From assembly GCA_002437405.1 (NCBI GenBank), contig DJPO01000007.1, forward strand, positions 1 through 6,814: a stretch of DNA of 6,814 nucleotides, in the 5' to 3' direction. This document shows, piece after piece, positions 1-6,701 of this stretch. The stretch comes from Opitutia bacterium UBA6410. Its GTDB lineage: Bacteria; Verrucomicrobiota; Verrucomicrobiia; Opitutales; Intestinicryptomonadaceae. The notes beneath the pieces are model-generated. The model saw only the letters and a program-made list of their open reading frames with translations. It was not told where the DNA came from and did not search any database. Made by a program: the position numbers and the translations under genes. Position 1 is the stretch's first letter; every line of letters starts with the position of its first letter.

Positions 1-178
1 GACGCGCCTAGACAGAAACTCGCTGACGCTCGTTTCGGAAGAGTATTAAGAAGGGGTGTTGCCCCTTTCGGCGATTGGCTTTGCCAATTTCGCCTATCCC
101 CTTTTTTCAGTCGTATGCAAAAGCCGTGGGGATAGAAGCATTGGCGTAGCCAATCTGGGGGAGCGGCGGCAGTCCCCT
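1..178. repeat. Palindrome-rich intergenic block downstream of the glycosidase gene
   Basis: This stretch has no convincing gene but many short inverted repeats. They are: an imperfect one with arms GAAAC 15-19 / GTTTC 32-36; AAGGGG 51-56 / CCCCTT 62-67 with loop TGTTG; GGCG 70-73 plus ATTGGC 74-79 pairing with GCCAAT 83-88 plus CGCC 91-94, with loop TTT and a two-base bulge; CTATCCCC 94-101 / GGGGATAG 128-135; ATTGGC 140-145 / GCCAAT 149-154 with loop GTA; and GGGGA 158-162 / TCCCC 173-177. The ATTGGC-N3-GCCAAT unit occurs twice. The arms are exact matches seen in the sequence. Calling the block a dispersed intergenic repeat is inference, supported by similar small hairpins at the other window edge. 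It continues to the left window boundary, so its full extent is unknown. Confidence 0.6.
70..107 (+). terminator. Possible plus-strand terminator (hairpin then T run)
   Basis: On the plus strand, the hairpin at 70-94 (GGCG+ATTGGC / GCCAAT+CGCC, loop TTT) is followed after a 7-nt gap by six T residues at 102-107. The gap is longer than in a good intrinsic terminator, and no plus-strand gene is visible in the window. If real, it would serve a gene lying to the left of the window. On the minus strand, no T run follows closely enough to give the glycosidase gene a clear terminator. Confidence 0.25.
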
Positions 179-3100
179 CTATAAATCGACTAATTCGTAA
201 TAGACACTGGGAATTTTGGTTTTGGCTGTGTCGATGATGATTTCCAATGTTCCGTTGGCTTTTTTTAGTTTTAACTCTTCGCTTCTGCTTCCGTCCATAT
301 TCAGCGCAAATAGCCTCATCTTCTTCCAATTCTCGTTTTTCAGCGTGATTTTATATTTACCCGTTTCTATCAATAACGGCGTTTCTCCTATGTTTATCAG
401 CCTTGTCATTTCCGCGTCGTCGAACGACATTCCCGAATTTAGCGAATTCGGCGCAAGCACCAATACCAGCCTTTTGGCTTTTGCTATCGGTTCTTTCCCG
501 TCTACGGACGTTATTGTTATATTCGCATTGCAGTCGGCGGCGGCGATTTTCACGTCGCGCAGGTCGGCGGTGCTGCCTGCGGGCGCGCTCATTCCCTGTG
601 TGCGCGCGGTGTTTACGGTCATATATTTGCGGTTCGTGTCCAGATAGATTTCGTCGGTCGAGCTTTCGAAAATGCCCGCCGCTACGTCCGTTCTGTTGTT
701 TTTGTCCAATATTCCCCGCGCGCGCATATCGGCGACTGCCGAAGTTAGGTCGAAGTCCGAATGCTGGGTGTCGGTTATATTCGTGTATCCGGAATGTAGA
801 ATCAGCGACGAACCGCCCCTGCGTTCGAAAACAGTCTCGTTTTCGCGCGGCTCGAATTTCGACGACGCCACAGAGAGCTTTGTCAGCAAGCTCAGTCGCG
901 ACTGCCGCGCGTCCATTCCGTCCCAATGCACACTCGCGCCGATTGTCTCCTTTTCGTTCAGCTTGACGACCGACTCGTATTTCGATTCCGCCACGTCGCC
1001 GCGCAGGTACATCAGCGCAGTCAAAAATTCCTGAGACCTCACCGTTGCGTCGTGCGAGTTGCCGAACGGATTGACGCGAATCGGCTTGTGTATCGACACG
1101 GGCGACGCAAAACAGGTGATTCCATCAAACCCCTGAAATGCGGAATGCGCGCCTGTCGCGAAGCCCTGTTCGTACCTGTATTTGTTCCAGAAGACGTGCC
1201 CATGTTCGGTGATGACATACGGCTTGCCGCGCATTTTTGCGGAGGCGAACGAACGCGATATGTTGATTGCCTCGCCGACCGAACTTTCCTGCGATATGCG
1301 CGAGCCTATCGTCGTGAAATTCGAGGGGTGCGCATGATAGTTGTTCATCGCGACATAGTCGGCGTTTTTGCGCGAGAGAATGTCCCTGAACGATTTCCCC
1401 ATATTGAAATTCGTAATCGGCCCGACATAGCCCGCCGCGCGCAGCTGCTTTTTGTACCATTTTATTATGTCGCGCTGGAGGGAAACGAAAAACGCGTTGA
1501 TGTCGGGCGTGCGGCCGTCGACGACCCCGAACGCCTGCTCGTGGGTGAACACGGGCAGGTCGTCGAATTTTTTCGCGCCGCCGACCGCCTTTTCGCCCCA
1601 ACTTTCCGCCAATTTCGAGAATTTGTTGCGGTACTTTTTCTTCAGAAATTTAATCCACTGGTCGCGCAGATGCGAGTAGTCCGAAACGCTCGTAAGTCCG
1701 AACTCCTGTTCGTTGTAGCAGATTATTAGCGCGAGCTGCGGGTCTTGCGCGAGCTTCGTCTTTGTGTACACATTGACTGTAGTCAGCATTTTTTTCATGC
1801 CCGCGACCCAGTTTTTGCGCACGTTTTCGTCCCAATAAATGGCGTGCTTGAAGTTGCGCTTTTCGGCGGGATTCCACGAGTCGCCGACATTGAAGCCTAT
1901 CGGGCTTGCCATGATGTCGAGCTCTATGTAAATGCCGTTTTTCTTGAATTGCGCGACCATATATTGGAAGAGGTCGAACATTTCGGGGTTGAATTCGCCC
2001 TCGCTCGCGGGGCTTTTCATCAGGTCGCGGTCGGGGGTCAACCTTACCATATTGTAGCCGTTGCGGCGCAGGGCGGCGGCGTAGTTTTCGGCGTCGGTTT
2101 TGTTTTTGACTTCGATAAAATCCGCGCCGATGTGTATCAGAAAGCGCGCGGGAACGTCGGGAGAGCTTTCGAACGCGAGCTTCCCGTCCTTGTTGATTAT
2201 CACCCGCCCGCGCGCGCCCGCCTCCTCGACGGGATTTAGGAACGAGAGGTCGAGCGCGCTGCCCTTGACCGCCTGAGTCGCGTAGTCGTCGGGCAGCGGA
2301 CGCCATTTTTCGGACGCCTCGGTGCGCGTGTTCCACGTTTCGGGGAAAACAACGTCGCGCTCGGAGATATTTGCCGCCAGCACGACCCACGTTCCCGCGC
2401 CCGTGCCCGACGGCGCGAATTCGATTTTCGCGATGTCGCCGAATGCTTCGGGAATCGGGAATTTCGAGACGCATGCCGTATAGATTTTGCCGTATTTTTG
2501 CCACGGCGCTACGGATATACATTCGGGCGACGCCTTTTGTTTTGCGTAGTCGAAGACGTTTTTACCCGCGTCGATTCGGAAGATTTTTCCCTTTCCGTTC
2601 GCGCCGACGAGTTTTATCTTTCCGATATTATCGCCGTCCGCCGCGCCCGAGGCGAAGTGCAGGACATACAAAAATCCGCCGCGCGCAGAAATTTTCGAGA
2701 AGTCGGCAACGAGCTTTTCCGCGCCCTGCGGGAAATTCACCGACTTCATCGCAACCGCGAATTTGTCGCCCTTTCGGTGGAAGTCGCGCATCGAGAACGG
2801 GACGCCCGCGTATTCTGGACGCCGCGTGTCGAACTCCGACGCGTTGTACTCGACTTTTTTCGGCGCGAACGCCCCGAACGCCTTTATTTCAAAGTCCTTT
2901 TCCGCATACCCGACATTCGCGCTTTCGGCGAATTCCGCCAAAATATCCTCCGAATAAACCCGCAGATTTTTGAATTTTACCGTCCCAGAAGAGGATTCCA
3001 CTCCGAGCGAGACCCGAAGCTCGCGGGAGTCGAGCGGCGCGTCCGCCCAGAATCGGATTTTTTGCCAGCCCGAATTTGACGGGGCAACGTACTTGCCTGC

Positions 3101-3448
3101 ATAGACGTAAAAATCCTTCGAGCCGCCGTCCAATAGAAACATTTTCCCGCCCCATCTCGAAACCGACGGCGACAGATTCTGCCAAAAGTCGGCTTCGACG
3201 AAAACGCGCCGTCCCGCGGATTTCCCGATATCGATATTTTTCACCGCAGACGACGCCGATTTTTCCGCGCGGGTCGGGTTGAATATCTCGAACGCGCCGT
3301 CCTTTATCAGCGCGCAGTTTGAGGGCGATATTCGCCAGCCGTCAAGGTCGGAGGGTTTGTCGAATTTTATGTTTTCGATTTCGACCGCAAAAGACGGGGA
3401 AATGGCGAAAAAGGCGGCGAGCAAACGGAAAAATTTTTTCATCTTCAT
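179..3448 (-). CDS. Secreted multidomain glycoside hydrolase, clan GH-A-like, family unassigned
   Basis: This is a predicted exported glycosidase of 1089 residues; its substrate cannot be read from the sequence. Residues 1-21 form a signal peptide (basic MKMKK start, hydrophobic core, cleavage after SPSFA). Residues 22 to about 170 look like a beta-sandwich carbohydrate-binding domain, and about 178-360 like a second beta domain. An SALDLSF-type linker (about 397-403) leads to a TIM barrel at about 432-817. The barrel has the clan GH-A pattern: Asn579-Glu580 in YNEQEF as likely acid/base, and Glu748 in VITEHG as likely nucleophile. The NNYH stretch at 702-705 fits a barrel strand end. About 270 C-terminal residues look beta-rich. 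The style recalls large, poorly classified 'cellulase-family' proteins of Planctomycetes and Verrucomicrobia, from memory. ATG at 3448 is chosen (ATG at 3442 is equally possible) because an upstream in-frame TTG at 3487 would spoil the signal peptide. It ends in TAG and has no PEP-CTERM tail or membrane anchor. Confidence 0.78.
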   Translation of the reverse strand: MKMKKFFRLLAAFFAISPSFAVEIENIKFDKPSDLDGWRISPSNCALIKDGAFEIFNPTRAEKSASSAVKNIDIGKSAGRRVFVEADFWQNLSPSVSRWGGKMFLLDGGSKDFYVYAGKYVAPSNSGWQKIRFWADAPLDSRELRVSLGVESSSGTVKFKNLRVYSEDILAEFAESANVGYAEKDFEIKAFGAFAPKKVEYNASEFDTRRPEYAGVPFSMRDFHRKGDKFAVAMKSVNFPQGAEKLVADFSKISARGGFLYVLHFASGAADGDNIGKIKLVGANGKGKIFRIDAGKNVFDYAKQKASPECISVAPWQKYGKIYTACVSKFPIPEAFGDIAKIEFAPSGTGAGTWVVLAANISERDVVFPETWNTRTEASEKWRPLPDDYATQAVKGSALDLSFLNPVEEAGARGRVIINKDGKLAFESSPDVPARFLIHIGADFIEVKNKTDAENYAAALRRNGYNMVRLTPDRDLMKSPASEGEFNPEMFDLFQYMVAQFKKNGIYIELDIMASPIGFNVGDSWNPAEKRNFKHAIYWDENVRKNWVAGMKKMLTTVNVYTKTKLAQDPQLALIICYNEQEFGLTSVSDYSHLRDQWIKFLKKKYRNKFSKLAESWGEKAVGGAKKFDDLPVFTHEQAFGVVDGRTPDINAFFVSLQRDIIKWYKKQLRAAGYVGPITNFNMGKSFRDILSRKNADYVAMNNYHAHPSNFTTIGSRISQESSVGEAINISRSFASAKMRGKPYVITEHGHVFWNKYRYEQGFATGAHSAFQGFDGITCFASPVSIHKPIRVNPFGNSHDATVRSQEFLTALMYLRGDVAESKYESVVKLNEKETIGASVHWDGMDARQSRLSLLTKLSVASSKFEPRENETVFERRGGSSLILHSGYTNITDTQHSDFDLTSAVADMRARGILDKNNRTDVAAGIFESSTDEIYLDTNRKYMTVNTARTQGMSAPAGSTADLRDVKIAAADCNANITITSVDGKEPIAKAKRLVLVLAPNSLNSGMSFDDAEMTRLINIGETPLLIETGKYKITLKNENWKKMRLFALNMDGSRSEELKLKKANGTLEIIIDTAKTKIPSVYYELVDL

Positions 3449-3459
3449 ATTCGGAAGAA

Positions 3460-3487
3460 AAAATAATGCCGCCAAAATTCTTGGCAA
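3460..3487 (-). promoter_or_regulatory. Candidate promoter of the glycosidase gene
   Basis: Read on the minus strand, TTGCCA (3487-3482) is followed by a 16-bp spacer and TATTTT (3465-3460), which ends 11 nt before the ATG at 3448. The hexamers match the sigma-70 consensus at 5/6 and 4/6. A start 6-8 nt beyond the -10 would leave a leader of only about 3-5 nt. A short inverted repeat, GCCAA 3471-3475 / TTGGC 3481-3485, overlaps the -35 and spacer. A strong terminator just upstream means the gene needs its own promoter. The hexamers are seen; promoter function is inferred. Confidence 0.5.
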
Positions 3488-3518
3488 GTTCTATTTATTT
3501 CCGCCGCCCGCGCGCCGC

Positions 3519-3551
3519 AAAAAAAAGGCGTTCCGACGAACGCCCTTTTTT
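3519..3551 (-). terminator. Strong intrinsic terminator of the SUMF1-like gene, possibly bidirectional
   Basis: On the minus strand, arms GGCGTTC (3544-3538) and GAACGCC (3533-3527) form a perfect 7-bp stem around the four-base loop GTCG. Eight T residues follow immediately (3526-3519). It starts 16 nt after the TAG of the SUMF1-like gene. The plus strand also reads stem then six T residues (3546-3551), so it could act in both directions. It separates the SUMF1-like gene from the glycosidase gene. Confidence 0.92.
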
Positions 3552-3566
3552 AATGCAAAATATAGC

Positions 3567-4505
3567 CTATTTCGAAGCCCTGCGGCGAACTGCCGCCGCC
3601 GCCAACGCCGCCGCGCCGAGCAGTGCCGCGATTGCCTCGGGTTCGGGGACGGGCGCGGTCATTCCCCTCGCGACGCGGAAGCCCGCCGAGCTGTCGTTGA
3701 GATCCGTAATGCATTTGTCGAGCTGCTGACGCCACAAATCGTCTTCGGAAGAGGCGTAATAGCCGCCGAGGAGGAATCCGTTGTCAGTTTTGTCGGCATA
3801 GCCTATCCACTCGAACACGTTGCCGTTTTGGTTGACCGTACCGTTGGGATTTGCGAATTCCCCGTATTTCGAGACATCTTCGGGTTCGGAGGTTCCCGGA
3901 AGTTTGTAGACGATTTTGCCCTCCGCCGTGCCGTCGTCGGTGGCGAACTTTTGGTACGAGTCGGTATTGGGATTGTAGTATGCCGCCTTTACCCATTCGT
4001 CGAGAGTCGGCAGGTGGTATTTCGTCTTGTCGGCGTTGGCGAAAAGCGCGGCGAAGTTGTTGCCGTATGTCTCGAAGTCGTATGCGCCCGAGTTCGCGTC
4101 GCCAGTTTCGAGCCAGTTGCAAAAGCGTGCCGCGGCGTAGGCAGTGATGTAGATTGCGGGCTTGTTTTCCTTGCCGCTTTTGAGCGTGTAGGTAAACGGA
4201 TTTTCGTCAGTGCCCGCGCCCGCGCGATCGATGCCGCATTTTGTAGCTGACTCTCCCTTTTTGCCCCAAACGAAATAGTTGTTGGGATCTGGCTTGGTCG
4301 CGGCGGAGTTCAGGAACTGGATATATTCGGAATTGGAGACCTCGTATTTGCCGATTTCGTAAACGTAGTCGACTCTCCCGTGGCCGTCGGAGTTGGCTTT
4401 GTTGCCAGCGTTGCCGATTGTCACCATTTCGATTGAAGGACGGTCTGCGGCGAATGCTGCCAAGCACGCAAAAACGCAGACTACGGATAATGCGATTTTT
4501 TTCAT
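3567..4505 (-). CDS. Exported SUMF1/FGE-fold protein with PEP-CTERM-type sorting tail
   Basis: This 312-residue protein belongs to the formylglycine-generating-enzyme/sulfatase-modifying-factor (SUMF1) fold. A signal peptide covers about residues 1-19 (cleavage near AFA). Fold landmarks run in the usual order: EIGKYEVSNSEYIQFLN 50-66, an AARFCNWL helix 125-132, YHLPTLDEWVKAAYY 163-177, NQNGNVFEWI 225-234, GGYYASS 247-253 and SAGFRVAR 273-280. The tail has VPEPE 286-290, an Ala/Leu-rich segment 291-305 and RRR 307-309, the layout of PEP-CTERM signals that exosortase cleaves at the cell surface. The mature part has only Cys90, Cys129 and Cys265, and none forms the close Cys pair (CxxxxC) that catalytic FGEs carry before the GFR motif. 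FGE catalysis is therefore unlikely and a binding or structural role at the surface fits better; its function is unknown. ATG 4505 is preferred to an in-frame TTG at 4526, which would prepend seven residues to the signal peptide and lie within the proposed promoter. It ends in TAG. Confidence 0.88.
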   Translation of the reverse strand: MKKIALSVVCVFACLAAFAADRPSIEMVTIGNAGNKANSDGHGRVDYVYEIGKYEVSNSEYIQFLNSAATKPDPNNYFVWGKKGESATKCGIDRAGAGTDENPFTYTLKSGKENKPAIYITAYAAARFCNWLETGDANSGAYDFETYGNNFAALFANADKTKYHLPTLDEWVKAAYYNPNTDSYQKFATDDGTAEGKIVYKLPGTSEPEDVSKYGEFANPNGTVNQNGNVFEWIGYADKTDNGFLLGGYYASSEDDLWRQQLDKCITDLNDSSAGFRVARGMTAPVPEPEAIAALLGAAALAAAAVRRRASK

Positions 4506-4506
4506 A

Positions 4507-4540
4507 ACAAATGGGAAGATAGACAATTACCCCCATTTGT
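4507..4540. promoter_or_regulatory. 9-bp perfect inverted repeat over the SUMF1-like gene promoter
   Basis: Arms ACAAATGGG (4507-4515) and CCCATTTGT (4532-4540) match perfectly across a 16-nt loop. The repeat lies 1 nt upstream of the ATG at 4505, contains the candidate -10 and overlaps the end of the candidate -35. It could be an operator for a dimeric regulator, or an RNA hairpin in transcripts running through from lpxB. The repeat is seen directly; either role is inference. Confidence 0.45.
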
Positions 4541-4543
4541 CAA
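4516..4543 (-). promoter_or_regulatory. Candidate promoter of the SUMF1-like gene
   Basis: On the minus strand a perfect -35 consensus TTGACA (4543-4538) is followed by a 16-bp spacer and TATCTT (4521-4516; 4 of 6 matches to TATAAT). The -10 ends 10 nt before the ATG at 4505, so the transcript would have a leader of only about 2-4 nt. There is no Shine-Dalgarno sequence in those 10 nt, which agrees with a leaderless or near-leaderless message. Confidence 0.6.
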
Positions 4544-4570
4544 GAAATCAAAATCCGCGCCCTCCGCGCA

Positions 4571-5743
4571 CTATTCAAGCGAGCCTGCAAGCCAGTCCGC
4601 CGCGGTCTGTTTCGGCGGCGCGTGCAGCAATTCGCGGAGCTTGTCGGCGTATGTTTCGAACTGCCCGCGCGCGGTCGGGGCGAGGCATTCGCGCATATAT
4701 TTTGCGAGCTTTTCGGGCGAGGCGTCGAACTGTATGAATTCGCGCCAAGCGGGCTTGTCGAGCAGAATGTTCGCGATACTCAGGTACTCGATTTTCACAA
4801 GCGCGCGGCCGACGACGTATGTAATGGGGTTCGCCTTGTAGACAATCGCCCCAGGTATTCCCGCAAGCGAACATGCCAGCGACATAGTCCCAGAGCTCAT
4901 CATAACGGCCTTTGCCGCCATTCGCTCCGACCAGTCGTTTGGCACGATTTCCACGCGCCCAGCCAGTTTCGGGTGTTTTATCAACGTGTCTTCGAGGATT
5001 TTTTTTATCCGCAAAGTCGGATAGACCGCGACAGCCTTTTCGCCGCCGAGCCGCTCCAGCGCGCCGCACATAACGGGGAAAATCCGCGAGACCGCGATTT
5101 CCCGACTCCCCGAAAGCATCAGAATCTTTCCGTCGGGCGAATATTCCACGGGCGGGGTGTAGTCGGGCGAAAGGAACGGGTGTCCGACAAAATGGGTGTC
5201 GAGCGAAGTGTCGGCGTAGCACTTTGTCTCGAACGGGAAAATCACCGCGAGAGAGTCGAGCAGCTGCGCCATTTTAAACCGCCGCCCCGACTTCCAAGCC
5301 CAAATTTGCGGGCTTATATAATAATAGAGTTTTACGCTCCCGCCGCCCTTGACGCTGATTCCCCGCTTTTTGAGCATAGCCGCCAAGTGGAGGTTGAAGC
5401 CTGGGTAGTCGACAAAGCAGACGGTTTTCGGTCGGTAGCGGTCAATCCAGTCCACAACCGCCTCGGAGAGTTTCGAAAAAAATCCGTAGTTTTTCAGAAC
5501 CTCAACCAACCCGACGACCGAAAACGCCGTCATATCGAAGAGCCGCTGCGCTCCGCATTGTGCGAGCTTCTCGCCGCCGAATGCGCAGATTTTGAGGTTC
5601 GGATTCCCCGCCAACGCCGCCGACACCATTCGCGCCGCCTGCTCGTCGCCCGAGTGTTCGCCCGCGACAATCAGTATATCGCAAGTTCCGCTTTCGGGCG
5701 CGGCGAACGAAAATTCGCGCAGTTTGAGAACATCGGGTGGCAT
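4571..5743 (-). CDS. lpxB: Lipid A disaccharide synthase LpxB
   Basis: This GT19 glycosyltransferase (EC 2.4.1.182) condenses UDP-2,3-diacylglucosamine with lipid X to give the lipid A disaccharide, at the cytoplasmic face of the inner membrane. Its 390 residues match the usual 380-400. Motifs run in family order: AGEHSGD 27-33, VVGLVEVL 76-83, DYPGFN 112-117, YYISPQIWAW 141-150, HFVGHPF 184-190, LSGSRE 210-215, SSGTMSLACSLAGIPGAIVYK from 283, and NILLDKPAWREFIQ 325-338 with the conserved Asn, Glu and Gln. The N terminus is about 20 residues longer than typical before the first strand (CDILIVAGE). A small Gly-rich insertion (KGGGS, 132-136) precedes the SPxxWAW motif. The gene starts at an ATG 16 nt after the TAG of the oxidoreductase gene, with no Shine-Dalgarno sequence and no room for a normal promoter in the gap, so co-transcription and perhaps translational coupling are likely. 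It ends in TAG. Confidence 0.97.
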   Translation of the reverse strand: MPPDVLKLREFSFAAPESGTCDILIVAGEHSGDEQAARMVSAALAGNPNLKICAFGGEKLAQCGAQRLFDMTAFSVVGLVEVLKNYGFFSKLSEAVVDWIDRYRPKTVCFVDYPGFNLHLAAMLKKRGISVKGGGSVKLYYYISPQIWAWKSGRRFKMAQLLDSLAVIFPFETKCYADTSLDTHFVGHPFLSPDYTPPVEYSPDGKILMLSGSREIAVSRIFPVMCGALERLGGEKAVAVYPTLRIKKILEDTLIKHPKLAGRVEIVPNDWSERMAAKAVMMSSGTMSLACSLAGIPGAIVYKANPITYVVGRALVKIEYLSIANILLDKPAWREFIQFDASPEKLAKYMRECLAPTARGQFETYADKLRELLHAPPKQTAADWLAGSLE

Positions 5744-5759
5744 TGCGGCGGCGTAAAAT

Positions 5760-6695
5760 CTATTTCTGCATCGCCTTGATTTGGCGCGTGATTTCGAGCG
5801 CGACTTCCAGTGCGCTCATTCCGAGCACTGCGTCGACTTTCGGGCGGCGTTTGTTGATTACGCAATCCGCGAAGCTCGCGAGCTCGACCTTAAGCGGTTC
5901 GCGTTTTTCAATCGGCACTTCCTCGGGGATAATCTCCTTGCAGTCCTTGACGCGTATGACGTGCCCCTTCTGGTTGAGGAAGTCCAGCGACATATACATA
6001 CCCTCTTGGAATATGCGGATATCGCGCAATTTTTTGAGGCTGACGCGGCTGACATTCAGATTCGCAACGCACCCGTTTTCGAAGACGATACGCGCGTTGG
6101 CGATGTCCTCGCTGCGGCTGAGGACTCCCACGCCGACCGCCTCGATGCGCGCAACGTGCGAGTTGGCAAGTTTGAGGACGACCCCGATGTCGTGAATCAT
6201 CAAATCGAGCACGACTCCGACTTCCGTGCCGCGCGGATTGAACGGCGCGAGTCTGTCGGCTGTGATGAAGCGCGGGCTGTGGACGCGCTCCTCCATAAAT
6301 TTCATCACGGGATTGAAATGTTCGATGTGTCCGACCTGCACGATGAGTTTTTTGCTCTTGGCGACTTCGACGATTTTCTCGGCGTCGGCGATAGACGTAC
6401 AGATGGGTTTTTCGATGAGCAAATCGCAATTTTTTTCGAAAAGCTGCATTGCAACTTCCGTGTGTCTGTCTGTGGGGACGACGACGCTGACGGCGTGGCA
6501 GGCTTCGCCGAGTGCGGCGATGGAGTCGAAAACGGGGCAGCCGAGTTTATCGGCGATTTCCTTTGCCCTATCGGGGTTGGCGTCGTATATGCCGACAAGT
6601 TCGGTTGATTCGAGTTCGGAGTATATACGCGCGTGGTGTTGCCCGAGGTAGCCGACACCGACGACGCCGCACTTGAGTTTTTCGCCAGTATTCAT
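5760..6695 (-). CDS. Gfo/Idh/MocA-family NAD(P)-dependent sugar oxidoreductase linked to lpxB
   Basis: This 311-residue protein has an N-terminal Rossmann domain with GVGYLG at 13-18. Asp38, at the end of the second strand (VGIYDAN), suggests NAD(H) over NADP(H). The family motif EKP is at 95-97 (Lys96 is the usual catalytic Lys). A C-terminal alpha/beta domain carries DLMIHD at 164-169, with Asp164 and His168 in the usual catalytic positions; VGHIEHFNP is at 121-129. Members oxidise or reduce sugar or nucleotide-sugar hydroxyls. Placement directly before lpxB suggests a nucleotide sugar of lipid A or LPS. A specific possibility is a GnnA-like UDP-GlcNAc 3-dehydrogenase, the first step toward 3-amino lipid A sugars in Acidithiobacillus and Leptospira. 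No GnnB-type aminotransferase is in the window, so the substrate is unproven. ATG 6695 is chosen over an in-frame TTG at 6722, which adds nine residues absent from typical family N termini. It ends in TAG. Confidence 0.92.
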   Translation of the reverse strand: MNTGEKLKCGVVGVGYLGQHHARIYSELESTELVGIYDANPDRAKEIADKLGCPVFDSIAALGEACHAVSVVVPTDRHTEVAMQLFEKNCDLLIEKPICTSIADAEKIVEVAKSKKLIVQVGHIEHFNPVMKFMEERVHSPRFITADRLAPFNPRGTEVGVVLDLMIHDIGVVLKLANSHVARIEAVGVGVLSRSEDIANARIVFENGCVANLNVSRVSLKKLRDIRIFQEGMYMSLDFLNQKGHVIRVKDCKEIIPEEVPIEKREPLKVELASFADCVINKRRPKVDAVLGMSALEVALEITRQIKAMQK

Positions 6696-6701
6696 AGGGT
6701 C

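Noticed and set aside
56..184. Small plus-strand frame (GTG start, about 42 codons) in the left hairpin block, with both ATTGGC hairpins in frame
   Set aside because: The shared frame follows from a 66-base spacing, the sequence is explained by palindromes, and there is no recognisable protein.
926..1729. Long plus-strand open frame (about 267 codons) opposite the glycosidase gene
   Set aside because: It is a shadow of the minus-strand gene: its residues are Arg-, Val- and Phe-rich reverse-frame composition with no domain motif, while the minus strand carries catalytic motifs here.
3449..3487. Earlier TTG start for the glycosidase at 3487 (and similar TTG starts at 4526 and 6722 for two other genes)
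   Set aside because: In each case the extension disrupts or precedes a good N terminus, overlaps the candidate promoter and uses a rare start where a good ATG follows.
3279..4250. 323-codon plus-strand frame spanning the terminator and two genes
   Set aside because: It crosses a strong terminator and lies antisense to two well-supported genes; its protein has no motif.
3567..4505. Lipoprotein signal in the SUMF1-like protein (VFAC ending at Cys14)
   Set aside because: Phe at the -2 position is atypical for a lipobox, and a good signal peptidase I site (AFA) follows; the C-terminal tail already supplies a sorting signal.
4545..4570. Possible terminator after lpxB (CGCG 4556-4559 / CGCG 4565-4568, then ATTTTGATTTC on the minus strand)
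   Set aside because: A 4-bp stem and an interrupted T run are too weak, so some read-through into the SUMF1-like gene is possible.
4622..5779. 385-codon plus-strand open frame opposite lpxB
   Set aside because: The minus strand encodes unmistakable LpxB motifs throughout. The plus frame has no recognisable fold and exists because GC-rich codon bias suppresses stops.
5781..6608. 275-codon plus-strand frame rich in Asp, Phe and Ala opposite the oxidoreductase
   Set aside because: It is antisense to conserved Rossmann, EKP and DxxxH motifs; the acidic composition is an artefact of the reverse frame.
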